From: Suillus spraguei
Taxonomy: Eukaryota > Basidiomycota > Agaricomycetes > Boletales > Suillaceae
DNA length: 64,000 bases
NCBI GenBank assembly: GCA_016800925.1
Contig: JABCPU010000170.1
Coordinates: 62,001-126,000 of the forward strand
Reading direction: 5' to 3'
How positions within the stretch are numbered: the first letter of the stretch is position 1; each line of letters begins with the position of its first letter. The notes under the pieces are model-generated. The model was not told the origin of the DNA. It ran no database searches and was given only the letters and a program-made list of their open reading frames with translations. The translations under genes and the position numbers were made by a program. Positions 46,117 to 57,800 of this stretch are shown here, one piece after another.

Positions 46117-48135
46117 ATGTCTTTCCCCACTGCATACATCACCCCTGTCACCATTGCCAACAATGACTCTGATTCCGACGCAGAAAACTACAGAACCCTT
46201 GCCACCGAAATTGACAACACCTCTTACATTGAAGCCACCATTCTATGTGAAGGACACGCTCTTGAGATTGAAAGAATCCTCACAGAAAGAGGTGCCTTCC
46301 CCACCTTACTTCTCGTCAACATCATCCATACCACCGCCCTCATCGAAACTACTACCAATGAAAGCACAGAAATCACGTATCGCCAGTGCATCTTACATTT
46401 ACAAAAACGCATTTGTTCTTACGCTATGCTGTTGCTTCCCCATTCTTTTAAGAGCAATGTTGAAGAAGCTATTCACATCGTGGCTGAATGTCAAGCAGGT
46501 GTTGCTCGACCTCCCGCTGCACAAAGAGATATGAACCCACTTCCAGTCCCTCCACCCTCTTCTTCGTGCATTTATTCTAATGTTGATGCCTTTGCTGGCT
46601 TATACACTGCAGTTCAAGAGATTGGACAGCTCACCAACGCAGTCATCGAAACTATCCAGCACTCAATCGTTGAAACAAGAACAGCCAGAAATTTAGTTGA
46701 AGAAGCCATTACCGATTTACAGCAAACACCAGCAGACTGTTAAGACCATACTCAAAGGTAGAGAGATCCGAAGGGCTTTGGCCTCAGTTCGTGCACTGTG
46801 CCCCTTTCTCAAGTAATGCCCCTTATTTCAGGGAGAAGTTATTCGTCCGAAGATCTGGAAGGAGTTGCGTGATGGATCCGGGTGTCTGAAGGTATCGGAT
46901 ATGATACATCCGAAGGTTATTCGGAACGTAAGGATAGAACAAAGATTAAGGCTAGCTTCGGAATGAGTTCCTAACTAGAAACTAACGGAGGTAGACTATC
47001 CGAAGATAGAGTCGGAGATTTAGACTATAGGAATCAATCCTAAGTCTCGGAAGGTGACTTTAGAGCAGAGGGTGGCTCAAGTCCAGAAGAAGCAGAATGA
47101 GCAGAATCTAAGATGATATTCGAACTAAGGTTCTACGGAGATCTACAAGTGGTTTATATACTGTAAGTATCTAAGATGGATAATCAACAAGTCCGGGACC
47201 GAGGGCTATGTACAAAGTGTAATGGAAGTCTATTAGTTAATGCACAGTGGATCAGTAAGCATGAATCGGAAATGAACACAGGAAACGGATCAGTGACACA
47301 GGACGGAAATATAAACAGCCGGAATACTGGAAACAGGAGGAATGACGAAAGGAGATAGATGCAGATATACACAAGGGAGTTAAGGTGCGAGAAGTGAGCA
47401 CATTCGGATGGGTGGTCCAGATAGGATCTGTGGACCGGACGGATATGGTCGGATCTGAGATTAGAAGTATGGTATATGACACAGACCTCGCTTCCCCACG
47501 AACCCCATCTCCCATTGAACAACCAACTTCATCGCCCCCTGTCACCCATGAGCACCCCACATGGTTATATGAACCTTGCACAGCAGAACAGTGTGAGGCC
47601 ACGAGAATATTAGGAGTCCCTGCCGCTGAGTTGGTGGCACTTGGTCCTTGACTTCGCGACCTCCATATTCACCCTCCAATGTCCATCCCAGCATCATTTG
47701 GTCCAATGGACCCTGTCTCGCCAGTTCTAGTAAAGGACTTCGGCATAACATCCTCTTCCTCCCCCAACGAACTCCTCGCAGTTGCCGAACGAGCAACTAC
47801 CCCTGATCCCCCAATGTCAGCATACACCCTTACCACTAAACAGCAGGCGCAGCTTAGACGAGACAATACCGTCGCTTTAAGTTGTATGGCGTGGCGGAAG
47901 GGAAAGAAATGCACCAGATCCACTAGCCCCAAACCAATTGTTTCACCGTCACCCTTACGCATGTCTACCTCTAACACTGATGAGAATATGAAGTGTTGAT
48001 TCTGTGGCATCATTGGACATTGGCAAAAGAATTGCCCCGACTACAAGTGCCAAATTTGTCTATGACATGCCCCTACCCATTTCTCTATCTATTGTCCTCA
48101 ATGAGTCGGGACTCCTCCCTTCACGTTAACCTGGA
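46117..48135 (+). pseudogene. Gypsy B third ORF with zinc knuckles, interrupted by solo LTR
   Basis: The frame 46117-46737 matches the copy at 38653. After the solo LTR (46738-47481) it resumes at 47487 (PRTPSPIEQPTSSPP) and runs, with stops, to a Cys/His region near 47995-48110 (FCGIIGHWQKNCPDYKCQIC) that resembles CCHC zinc knuckles. The full product may have been a nucleic-acid-binding protein of 600 or more residues coded after pol. Stops near 47650 and 47998 disable it here. Confidence 0.6.
46738..47481 (-). repeat. Solo A-type LTR with target duplication CAGAC
   Basis: TGTTAAGACCATACTC to GGTATATGACA, flanked by CAGAC at 46733-46737 and 47482-47486. It sits inside the third ORF of the decayed B element. 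Confidence 0.92.
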
Positions 48136-49060
48136 AGGATGATGGATTCTACGACGCACTTTGTTCTTGGGAACAACAGCTTGATGACGAATGAACTTGA
48201 GCAGCGAAAAGACGGGACTCTAAACAATGTTGTAATGAACATATTGGGGCTGGGCTTAAAACCCCATATTTTGACACTCGTCTCATGTCTACAGGAGTTA
48301 CCACTAGTCCATGGCCTTCTTACCCCTTTAGCAGTACCAGCAGCATCCCATGCTTACCGCACACCATACCGACTGCCGCACCACATTCCATGAACCGATG
48401 TCCTTCCATGTCCTTGCCACGTCCACATAGCTCCATTTGGTGTGTAGTTTGTTTTCTGTTCCTTATCACTGATTCCACAGCAAGCATTATTACATGTTGC
48501 CTCGTGCCGCAGCACCTCGCGCTATGTTTACTTATGGTGGTTACTACACTCCAGCGCTACTGATCTCGCCTAGAGTATTCCGAGTACATACAAATTAGGA
48601 TATAAGCACCGCATACCCCACATGATAAAGTACCTGATTTTACACCATTGCACGTACTATAGGTCAGGATTATTGTCTAGCTCCAGATCAACCCAGTAGT
48701 GGACATAGTCTTTAAAGTTCCCTTATCGCTTGTTAATACATCATGCTCGTTCTCCGTTACTGCCGGCATACTGCTGGACTTTTCATTGTCACTTTTGACT
48801 GAACTTCTCATGCTCCGCTACTTTACCGCTGAAAGTACCACGGACTTCTTCACTGTTTCTTTGCACCACTCGCAACCTTACCGCTACCACTGTGACCACC
48901 GCTCGACATCGCTCACTAGATGCAACTGTTACTGACTTTATCTCGATGGCAGTAGCACTGCAACGCATGACGCTAGTTCTGGCAGTATCATCACTGACCG
49001 TGGCAACTTACCGCTGACTCGGATGCTTGTTTTGCAAATAAGTTAGACTCGAACTTGACC
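48136..49060. other. No gene seen; diverged retroelement-like sequence
   Basis: Many stops in all frames. Repeated ACCGCT words appear from about 48770 and mirror the AGCGGT words found after 50000. Confidence 0.4.
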
Positions 49061-49978
49061 ATACTAAATAGGCATCCCCCTTTAGGGTTGAACGCTCTTG
49101 TTCTAACAAGTGAAGCAGACTAGACGGAGCGCAAGACTAACATACTAGTTTAGGCAGTGGTTTATCTACAGCCCAAGCTAGGTTGTATCTTTACAGCGGC
49201 AGTAGCAGATTGGCACGTTCCAGCAAATTTGTTAGAACTAATGCACTTTTTAGGACTAACTGGATATTTTAGGGCACTCATCAAAGATTATGCACACTTG
49301 GTACTACCACTAATGGACTTGTTGCGGAACCTGGACCTCCCACCCCCCAGTGCAAAAGGGGGGAAATGCAAGTATAGATAGTACTTATGGGAATGTAGCC
49401 TCGACACATTCTGGGAGCAGAGACACACCCGGACCTTCCTCAAACTCAAGCAGATCCTAGTGTCAGAACCGATTCTGCAAGCACCCAAATTCAATGGAAC
49501 GCCCTTCATTATTATTAGTGATGGATGTAAAGACGGATTTGGAGCCATACTAGCACAAAGGTTCACATCACAGCAACCATTGGGTGACACAGTCACCAGT
49601 ATTCACCGATTGGATTCACATCAAAACACACCTCACCAGTGGAAGAATGCTACCAGCCATACTTACTGGAGTTCACTGCATTAAAATTTGCGTTTGATCA
49701 CTTCAGATCTACAGTATGGGGTTTTCCAGTGGAAGTAGAAACCGACTGCACAGCACTGCAGGATACTCTCCTCAGCAACAAACTCCCACTCGTACATGCA
49801 CGTTGGCATGAAGGGATACTCGCCTACCAGATCATTGCAGTTCGCTGTAAAGATACAATCTAGCCCGGGCAGTAGATAAACCACGGCCTAAGCTAGTATG
49901 CGAGTCTTGTGCTCTACCTAGTCTGCTACTCTTGTGAGGCAAGAACATTCGACCCTAAAGGGAATGCTAAGTTAGTAT
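49061..49978. mobile_element. Inverted-repeat unit enclosing an RT/RNase H fragment
   Basis: About 137 bases at 49061-49197 are repeated in inverted orientation at 49844-49978 with roughly 75-80 percent identity by eye; the best blocks are TGGTTTATCTAC and TTGTATCTTTACAGC. Between them lies Gypsy-like RT/RNase H coding sequence. This could be a fold-back or non-autonomous TIR element that captured a Gypsy fragment. The inverted similarity may extend outward through the ACCGCT/AGCGGT-rich flanks. Confidence 0.55.
49195..49863 (+). pseudogene. Gypsy RT connection/RNase H fragment (family D)
   Basis: Broken frames code ELMHFLGLTGYFRALIKDYA, then ILQAPKFNGTPFIIISDGCK (RNase H start, DG instead of the usual TD...SD pair), then PYLLEFTALKFAFDHFRSTV and VEVETDCTALQD. 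These match the end of RT and the RNase H domain of a Gypsy family different from A, B and C. Frames shift at least twice and no RT active site is left. Confidence 0.75.
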
Positions 49979-51849
49979 AGTCTAATAATGCCCAACCTGT
50001 GGTGCAAGACTGCCGTCGGAGGTACCGAGATGCTAGCGGTGACCTCCGGTCCGTGGGAAACTAGCGGTAAGCGCGGGAAAGCCATAGACAAGCGGTAGCA
50101 AAAGTGGTAAAACTGCGGTAGTGCATGTGGTAAAACTGCGGTAAGGCATGGGCAACTGGCGGTAAAACAAGCGGTGAAGCGTAGCGATGAAGCACGGGAA
50201 AGCGTAGCGCAAGCAGTGAAGCGTGGGAAAGCGGTAAAGAGCGGTGGTGCGTGCAGCAGTAAATCAATTCTAAAGAGACAGCGACTTCGGCAAAAGACTT
50301 TATTCTGTTAGAGACAGTAGTGGTGACAATTCCTAAGTACTGTGTGTACCATAGAGGGAAAAGTACAAGTACCAGAATGTGCGAAGAGTCCTTTTTAACA
50401 TGTACTGTGAATGGCCAGAATACATAGCAAGAACGGTAGCGAGATAGAGATATTTAGCTAAGAGGCATGCAGCAAGCAAGCGGTGTCATGGAAGGTAAGG
50501 TAAGTCTTGCCATAGCTTTAGTAACGGTGGAAACAAATATGCTATGCACCAATGGATCATAGACAGAAATGGAATGGACAGGAGGACATTGGTAGCGAGA
50601 TTTGGTAAGGGGCAAGGATCCACAGAGCGAAAATGGTACTGGTGAAGCGAAAAGGGGTAATGCTCGCTATAGGGGTTTTCTTGGTAGCCACTGTAGGCAG
50701 TAACGAGAAACTTGTGTAAAACAGCACTTTCATGGTCAGCATGACTTTGTTCGCTACATCCCATGGCGATGTAGAGAAACAATCCTGCCTGGGGGGACAT
50801 GTATAAGAAGCAGGGAGCAGTATGTTCAGCCCAAAGGGCTTCTGACTAGCCAAAACTCAAGGGAAGGAGAGAGGAGACAGTCAAAGACAGTGGTAGTGTT
50901 CACTTTAGAAAACTAGGTATCCAGGAGCTAACTAGTGAGCTAGGTGCTTATGTGATCATCAAAAGTGCGAACCTAAGGTAAGGAAAGTCCAAGTATGAGA
51001 CACCATGCAAAAACTACCTTTTCAAGCCCAGCCTGAGTTTGTCTGTCACAGCGACTTTAAATCATGACTGTCTCCAGTCATATACAATGCCTTGTGCTGT
51101 CGTGGCAAGAACACATGAGTTGCCGAGGTGTGGGAAAGTGGGATAGCGTTACCGCCAGCATGGATATGCGAGCGCTTGGCTAGCGGTACTAGCATGGGAA
51201 CTTTGCGGCAGGGTAGCGGTCACGGTAAGATGGCGAATTGCTAAGGAACAGTGGTGCAAGGGGGGCAGATACTGATGATGAGTCCAAGCGACATAGGCAA
51301 GTTTGCCAAAGTTAGCGCAGCGTGGGAACATGGTAATCAGTGGTAATCAGCGGTCGCTAGCGCAAGTGGACCGCAGGACAGTGGCGGTCAAAGTAGTGGT
51401 AAGCAGTGATGCCAATAGCTAGGTAGCTGCTGTGGTACTTTGGCATGTTCAATGTGATGAGCTGAAGGAACTGTACCGTGGGAACATAGCAAGCGGTAAT
51501 TGCTGGGTGCTGGTGATACTAGCGGACTGTGCGGTGTCAGTGGTAAGCGTGAGAAAGTAGCGGTGGTACAGCAACAGTGGTAAGGCAATTAGCAAGATAG
51601 CTGCAGTGGTGGAAAGAAATCCTTGTGCCATGCAGAGACAACTTTCTAGCGAGATTGCTAGACCATGGAAACTAGCAAGCAGTGACAGCAGGGTGCTGGT
51701 GAGGCTACTAGACTGTGCGGTGTGAGCGGTAAGCGTGGGAAAGTAGCGATGGTTCAGTGAAAACAGCAAATTGATCAGCGAGATAGCTGCAGTGGAGGAA
51801 ATCCTTGTGTCATGCAAAGATAACTTTCTAGCGGGATTACTAGACCGTG
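49979..51849. repeat. AGCGGTAA-rich degenerate repeat region, no gene seen
   Basis: Short words such as AGCGGTAAG, GTGGTAAAAC, GTGGGAAAG and AGCGTGGGAA recur irregularly. A longer segment around 51455-51580 (GTGATGAGCTGAAGG to GGTGGAAAGAAATCC) is partly repeated at 51640-51800 and again after 54105. Open frames here lack protein-like composition. Confidence 0.6.
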
Positions 51850-52288
51850 TGTTAAGACCATACTCAAGGGGTGAGAGATCTGAAGGGCTTTGGCCTCAGT
51901 TCATGCACTGTGCCCCTTGTCCAAGTAATGCCCCTTATTTCAGAGAGGAGATATATGTCTGAAGATCCAGAAGGAGTTGCGTAGCGGATCTGGACATCCG
52001 AAGGTTATCCGGAGCACGGGGATGGAAAGAGGACTAAGGCTAGCTTCAGAACAGATTCCTAACTAGAAACTGACAGAGGTAGACTATCCGAAGATAGAGT
52101 CGGAGATATAGACTATAGGAATCAATCCCAAGTCTCGGAAGATGACTTTGAGTGGAAAGTGACTCAAGTCCAAAGGAAGCGGAATGAGCAGAATCTAAGA
52201 TGATATTCAAACTAAGGTTCTACAGAGATCTACAAGTGGTTTATATATGGTAAGTATCTAAGACGGATAATCAACAAGTCTGGGACTG

Positions 52289-53788
52289 TGTTATGACCAT
52301 GCAAAACCAGAGATTAGTAAGAAGTCCTGGTCTTACATGGGGTTGTACCGGAGGGTTGTAAGTCAAAGGGGCTTGGCCTCAGCTCGTACGCTGTGCCCCT
52401 TACCTGAGTATGTGCCCTTAATTTCGGATGAAGTCCAAGGGAGTTCTGGTGGAGTCCGGATGGAGGGTCCGGATGAACTCTAAGGCAGGATAGCTCGACA
52501 GAGCTCCGATGGACTTCCAGATGAGCGCGGGAATGCGCCGGAACTATTTTCGGAAGGTAGGGAGTAATGGTAACACTACTGGAACAAGTTCCAAGTCGAA
52601 CAGATGAAGGATGGTCCGCTGGACAAAGTCCAGGGCAGGATAGGAGCAGAGCTCTGGAGGGAAAGATGATTCATAGATGTCAGAGGATAGGATAGGATGG
52701 ATCCGGAGGACTAGGGGTCCGAAGGTCCGGAGCTCGGAGGAGCGGAGGAGCGGAGGAGCGGAGGAGCGGAGGAGCGGAGGAGCGGAGGAGCGGAGGAGCG
52801 GAGGAGCGGAGGAGCGGAGGAGCGGAGGAGCGGAGGAGCGGAGGAGCGGAGGAGCGGAGGAGCGGAGGAGCGGAGGAGCGGAGGAGCGGAGGAGCGGAGG
52901 AGCGGAGGAGCGGAGGAGCGGAGGAGCGGAGGAGCGGAGGAGCGGAGGAGCGGAGGAGCGGATGATCAGATGATCGGATGATCAGATGATCAGATGATCG
53001 GATGAGCATAGCTCTGTGGATCTTAGAGGAAGTGTTGGCTACTAGAGAGGAGTAGGTCCGGATATGGTGTAGAGATAGTATAGACTACTCCGGACAAGGT
53101 CCGGAATAGAAACAGACAGTATAAGACTACCAACGGTAGAGTCGGAGGTGAAACAGATGATAGACAGAGATGGACGAAGTCCGAAAAGATTTATATGACA
53201 TAGGATCAAAGCTCCGGCCTAGGGAGTGATCCCATAGGCCTGAGTCGGAAGCTTACAAGGGCCGGAGCCCAAGTGCAAGAACAGAGACGGAGTTATATAG
53301 ACATGATAACAGGATACAGAGTAATCAAAGGAATATACAGAAGTAGGAACAATGAATCAGACTAAGGTCTGCAGGAGTTGTACTACAAGTTTATATACTG
53401 TAGGAGCATGCCGGAGGGTAAGTACAGATAGTCCGAGGCTATGTCTGAAGCATATGGAAACACATTAGTAAGTACAGCGGGACATAAGGCTATGAACTCA
53501 GAGATGAAGCTCGTACGAAATACTTATCAAGATGGAGGCAGAGATCACCGAGAACCGGAAGCACAGAGATACCCAGAAGCCGGAGACACAGGTATATTCT
53601 AAAAGGGGTAATGCGCAGGTGCACGGGAATAGTTCAGATATGAACTCGGATCAGATATGGACACAGATCGGATATGGACATGGATGGATATGGATTGGAG
53701 TGGATGGGTGGATCAGATATGTGTAGGTTGGGTGTCTGGATGTCCATGGATTGGATTTGATCTAGACCTGAATGTACGGTATATGACA
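52289..53788 (-). repeat. Solo LTR of a related Gypsy family (1,500 bases), nested, target duplication GACTG
   Basis: Begins TGTTATGACCATGC and ends GGTATATGACA. GACTG at 52284-52288 is repeated at 53789-53793, proving insertion into the A-type LTR. The ends resemble the A LTR, but the body is twice as long and includes the microsatellite. Confidence 0.88.
52735..52966. repeat. Microsatellite (CGGAGGAG)29
   Basis: Twenty-nine perfect copies of an eight-base unit. Because eight is not a multiple of three, open frames on both strands read as eight-residue repeats; they are not genes. A degenerate GATGATCG/GATGATCA run follows to about 53005. Confidence 0.97.
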
Positions 53789-54105
53789 GACTGAGGGCTA
53801 TGTACGAAGTGTAACGGAAGTCTATTAGTCAATGCACAGCAGATCAGTAAGCACGAATCGGAACTGAAACACAGGTAACGGATCAGTGACACAGGAAGGA
53901 ATTATACACAGCTGGAGTACCGGAAACAGGATGAGTGATGAAAGGAGATAGACGCAGTTATACACAAGGGAGATAGAGTGCGAGAAGCGAGCACATTCGG
54001 ATGAGCGATCTGGACAGGATCTGTGGACCAGACGGAAATAGAATCGATCAGATCTGATCGGATATGGTTGGATCTGGGATCAGAAGTATGGTATATGACA
54101 CCGTG

Positions 54106-54488
54106 GAAACTAGTGAGCGGTGACCGCAGGGTGCCTGTGAGGCTACTAGATTGTGCGGTGTCAGCGGTAAGCGTGGGAATGTAGTGGTGGTCTAGCGAAG
54201 ATGGCAATGTGATGTGCGAGGTAGCTGCAGTGGTGCTGAAGTTGCGAGAATAACAAGTGGCAGACTATCAGTGTCTGTGGTGCAAAGTGCGGTATACCAT
54301 CGGTGTGAGAACATAGCTAGTAATGCCGTGATTGTGTGCACTTCATGGGAAAGTAGCCGTGATAGGGGCTATTGCTAGAAACACAGAATGCGAGTGAAAT
54401 CTAAGTCCATGGTGACTTCACAACTCTACTCCAAAGGTAAGGGTCTGTCAGCGGTCCAATCCATGTCCAAACGAGTCCACCACCCGTT
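54106..54488. repeat. AGCGGTAA-type repeat region, continuation of 49979-51849
   Basis: The sequence after the solo LTR continues the interrupted repeat region (GTGAGCGGTGACCGCAGGGT, TCAGCGGTAAGCGTGGGAA). No gene seen. Confidence 0.5.
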
Positions 54489-54731
54489 GTGCCTTTGGCA
54501 CAGGAAGTGAAAGGAGTGCTTCGCACTCCTTTTGCTCCCTGGCCAAGGCTTCATCCTAATAATTCTGTTTGCCCAAGGCACAGGAAGGCAAAAAGAGTGC
54601 TTCGCACTCTTTTTGCCTTCCTGGCCTTGGCTTCATCCCAATAATTTTCTTTTGCCCAAGGCACAGAAAGCCAAAAAGAGTGCTTCGCACTCTTTTTGGC
54701 TTTCTGGCCTTGGCTTCATCCCAATAATCAT
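54489..54731. other. Three tandem hairpin units of about 80 bases
   Basis: Each unit reads GCC(T/C)(T/A)(T/A)GGCACA, a long stem with TTC loop, then TGGC...TTCATCC(T/C)AATAAT. Stem arms: unit 1 54510-54519/54523-54532 (10 bp); unit 2 54583-54600/54604-54621 (18 bp, perfect); unit 3 54665-54683/54687-54705 (19 bp, perfect). Stem sequences differ between units while pairing is kept. They lie just 3' of the Helitron gene, so they may belong to its 3' end. Confidence 0.85.
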
Positions 54732-54821
54732 AGTAAATTTTCAAACAAACATGTACATTTAACCACCATTTCAACAAAACTAAAAGTACACTATACAACA
54801 CTTTACATAAAACTACAACAA

Positions 54822-57800
54822 TCAATTCTCAATCTGATCTCTAAGTCCTCTCAGCACTTCTGTATACACCATATTGGTCGTCCTTGACCCTTCTTTATAC
54901 TCTGGAAAGATAGCACACACACTCTCTGGGTGAGTGCACCTGGACAATGCCACATACAGCTGTCCATGACTGAACACAGGAGTTCTCAAATCTAGTCCAA
55001 CCCACTTCACACTTTGACCTTGAGCCTTGTTGATTGTCATAGCAAATGCAAGACGGACAGGAAATTGTCGACACTTTAGAGAAATTGGGTTGTCTTCAGC
55101 AGTGGCATCCAGAGTCATCCTAGGGATCAGCACAGTGTCCTGATTGTCTTGCTGGGCTTCATCAACTCCATCCTTGAGAATCTGACATTTGAGCACATGT
55201 GTGGTCCAAGACAGGAGGATCATCCTGGTTCCATTGTAGAGGCCATTGGTGGGATCCAAGTTGCGCAACAGCATCAGAGGAACACCCACTTTGAGTTCCA
55301 ATTTGTGCAAAGGGAACCCTGATGGTGTCAGAGTGTGAAGGAACTCATGAGGGATATAGTCATAGTCCCTCTCAGCAACTGAGTCTGCACTGGTGAACAC
55401 TGCTTTTTCTACAGAGAATAATTCAAGAATGTTGGCATTGATTTCATCCACATCAGTGTTCTTTGCAGAGAGGATGGTACGTTCCAGGAAGAAGGAATCA
55501 TTCACAAGAGGATGGTCAGGGAGCAGGATAGGAGAGTAGAGACCATTGATGAGAGACTGGACATTATTGTTGGCACAATGCATACAAATTGGAAGGACAA
55601 CTGTTCCATCAGCATGTGTGTTCTTTCCAGCTCCAATCTCCAGAAGCCACTTGGCAAATTCATCAGAGGCAGGGTCTTGACCAAGGCGCATGTTTGTCTT
55701 GAGATGGAAGATCTGAAGCCTTGGCCAGATGCAAGATCTGCAGAAGGTAGCACCCACTATCTGCTCCCTGGATCCATGAGCCACCACTGGTAGAATCTGT
55801 CTGAAGTCTCCTCCAAAGAGTATGGATATTCCTCCAAAATCAGCATCAACATTGAGAAGGTCGCGCAATGAGCGGTCAAGGCATTCCAGATTGTGACGGT
55901 GTAGCATTGGAATTTTATCGCAGATAATGAGAGAGGTGGCCTTGAGAAGCTCATGCACGACATCTCCTTTCTTGATGTTGCAGGAGCTGTCCTCATTGAT
56001 GGGGATTGGGATCTTGAATCGCGAATGAGCTGTACGTCCACCAGGCAGGAGGAGAGAAGCGATTCCAGAGGAAGCCACACATAGGACAATCTTGCCTTCA
56101 GCACGGAGTTTTGAAGCAATGAGCTTGCAGAGATATGTCTTGCTACATCCACCTGCACTGTGGACAAAGAATGCATGTCCAGGTGTCTGCTCATTTCTTT
56201 GCATGGCATCATTGACCACTGCATCAAAGACTGTCCTCTGCTCCTGATTGAGAGAAAGCACTCCTGGATCCACCATCTGCTGGAACTCCTCCTGGTTATA
56301 CTGGAGCTGCTCAGCAATGAGCTGATTTCCCTGCATGACCCCCCATCTTGCTGCCATTTGAGGTGTAGGCATCTGAGGAATCACTTGCAAAGACTTTCCA
56401 TTTTTGTGAAGCTTTCCATCAATGAGATAGAGACCATAGTCATAGACCTCTTCATTTGTGGGGTTGGTAATGTTGAATGGGGCATGAGACAGGTGGTGAT
56501 GCAGATCATCACAGAGATTGTCCTTGAATTGGTTCCAAAGATCACTGGGGTCTGTAGGGTTGCAGTGTATGAGGATGATGGCAAAGAGATTGTGCATGCC
56601 ATGTCCAGTGCTCACATGAGAGGCATCCTGCAAGCATTGGATCCATTCATTGTCATCCTCAAGTAGACCCCTACGTCGACATGCCTCCTTAAAAGTGTCA
56701 TATAAAACACCATCAACTGTTCGAAGGTTCTCATAGGAGGTGGCCCCTTGAATACATTGTGAGTTTGATTAATAAAAATTGACATGAGCATCATACCTTT
56801 TACTACAGTCAGAAGCAATCTCAGGTAGAAGTGCTCTCCAGATCCAGGTGCAGCAGAGTACATCCTTTCAATGGCCATTCCACGTTGTCGTACCTTCCAT
56901 GCGGTCTTGTTCCATATGAATCTTGAGGGGAAGTCCTGGTAGAGGTGGTCATGTGCTCCAGCAGCCACCAAGACATTATTGGAGTTAGCCTTGAACCATC
57001 CAGTGAGGCAAGTCTCCTTGGTTGCTGCATGCTCAAGAACATTCTGTGCATTATCCTCAGGATCATAAAACACCATGTGTTCATCTGGGAGGTGGACCGG
57101 CAAGCGATAGACAGAGGGCCATTCAAGGTGCATTCCAAACTCAAAGATGTGCCATGCAGCCTCAGTGGAGCTAATGTATCTGGAGTCAAGATAGGTTTTG
57201 ACCTCATCCACTGGTCCTGTCATCTCCAATGTGGCATGGTCATTTCCCTTGTAGATGTACTTGTGGATGTATTTGACCGACTTGATAGAAGCACAGACTT
57301 CGAGATTGATGTGGCAGTTTAATTCCACCAGGAGTTGTGGAGGGTGAGGAACAACATCTTTGTTGGTGAAGACAGCATTATTCTTCTGGACAGTGCGACC
57401 ATTTTCAGGTCTTGCATATTCTGGATAGCCATCCTCCTTCATCAATGTCTGGGCACAGAAAGACTTTGGAAAGTGCTTTTTGCAACGTCCATTCTCCAAG
57501 CAACATTCTGGAGAGCAGGGGCCATGAAGCATGTATTTCTCCACAGCCTCATAGAGTCGGGGATGGACATTTCTGTCAGGGATCTGGGCGGAGATGAAGG
57601 AGTCTATTTGTTCCACAGTACAAATCTTGTGGTCTGGATCCAGGAAGATGAGAAGGTGCATGTGAGGCAGACCATGCTTTTGATATTCAATGGTGTACAC
57701 CAATCCTGCAACCTTGCCATAGTAGCCTTTGCGAACTTTCTTCAGCAGAGCCTGCTGCTTTTGATAGAATACGCGAGCCACCAAGTCTGGACGGTCCACA

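Larger units (their letters stand above)
51850..54100 (-). repeat. Solo A-type LTR with target duplication CCGTG, split by another LTR
   Basis: Starts TGTTAAGACCATACTC at 51850 and ends GGTATATGACA at 54100, with CCGTG on both sides. It is interrupted after 52288 by the insertion at 52289-53788 and resumes at 53789. Confidence 0.9.

Noticed and set aside
52677..53009. Long repetitive proteins on both strands
   Set aside because: Pure translation of the eight-base microsatellite.
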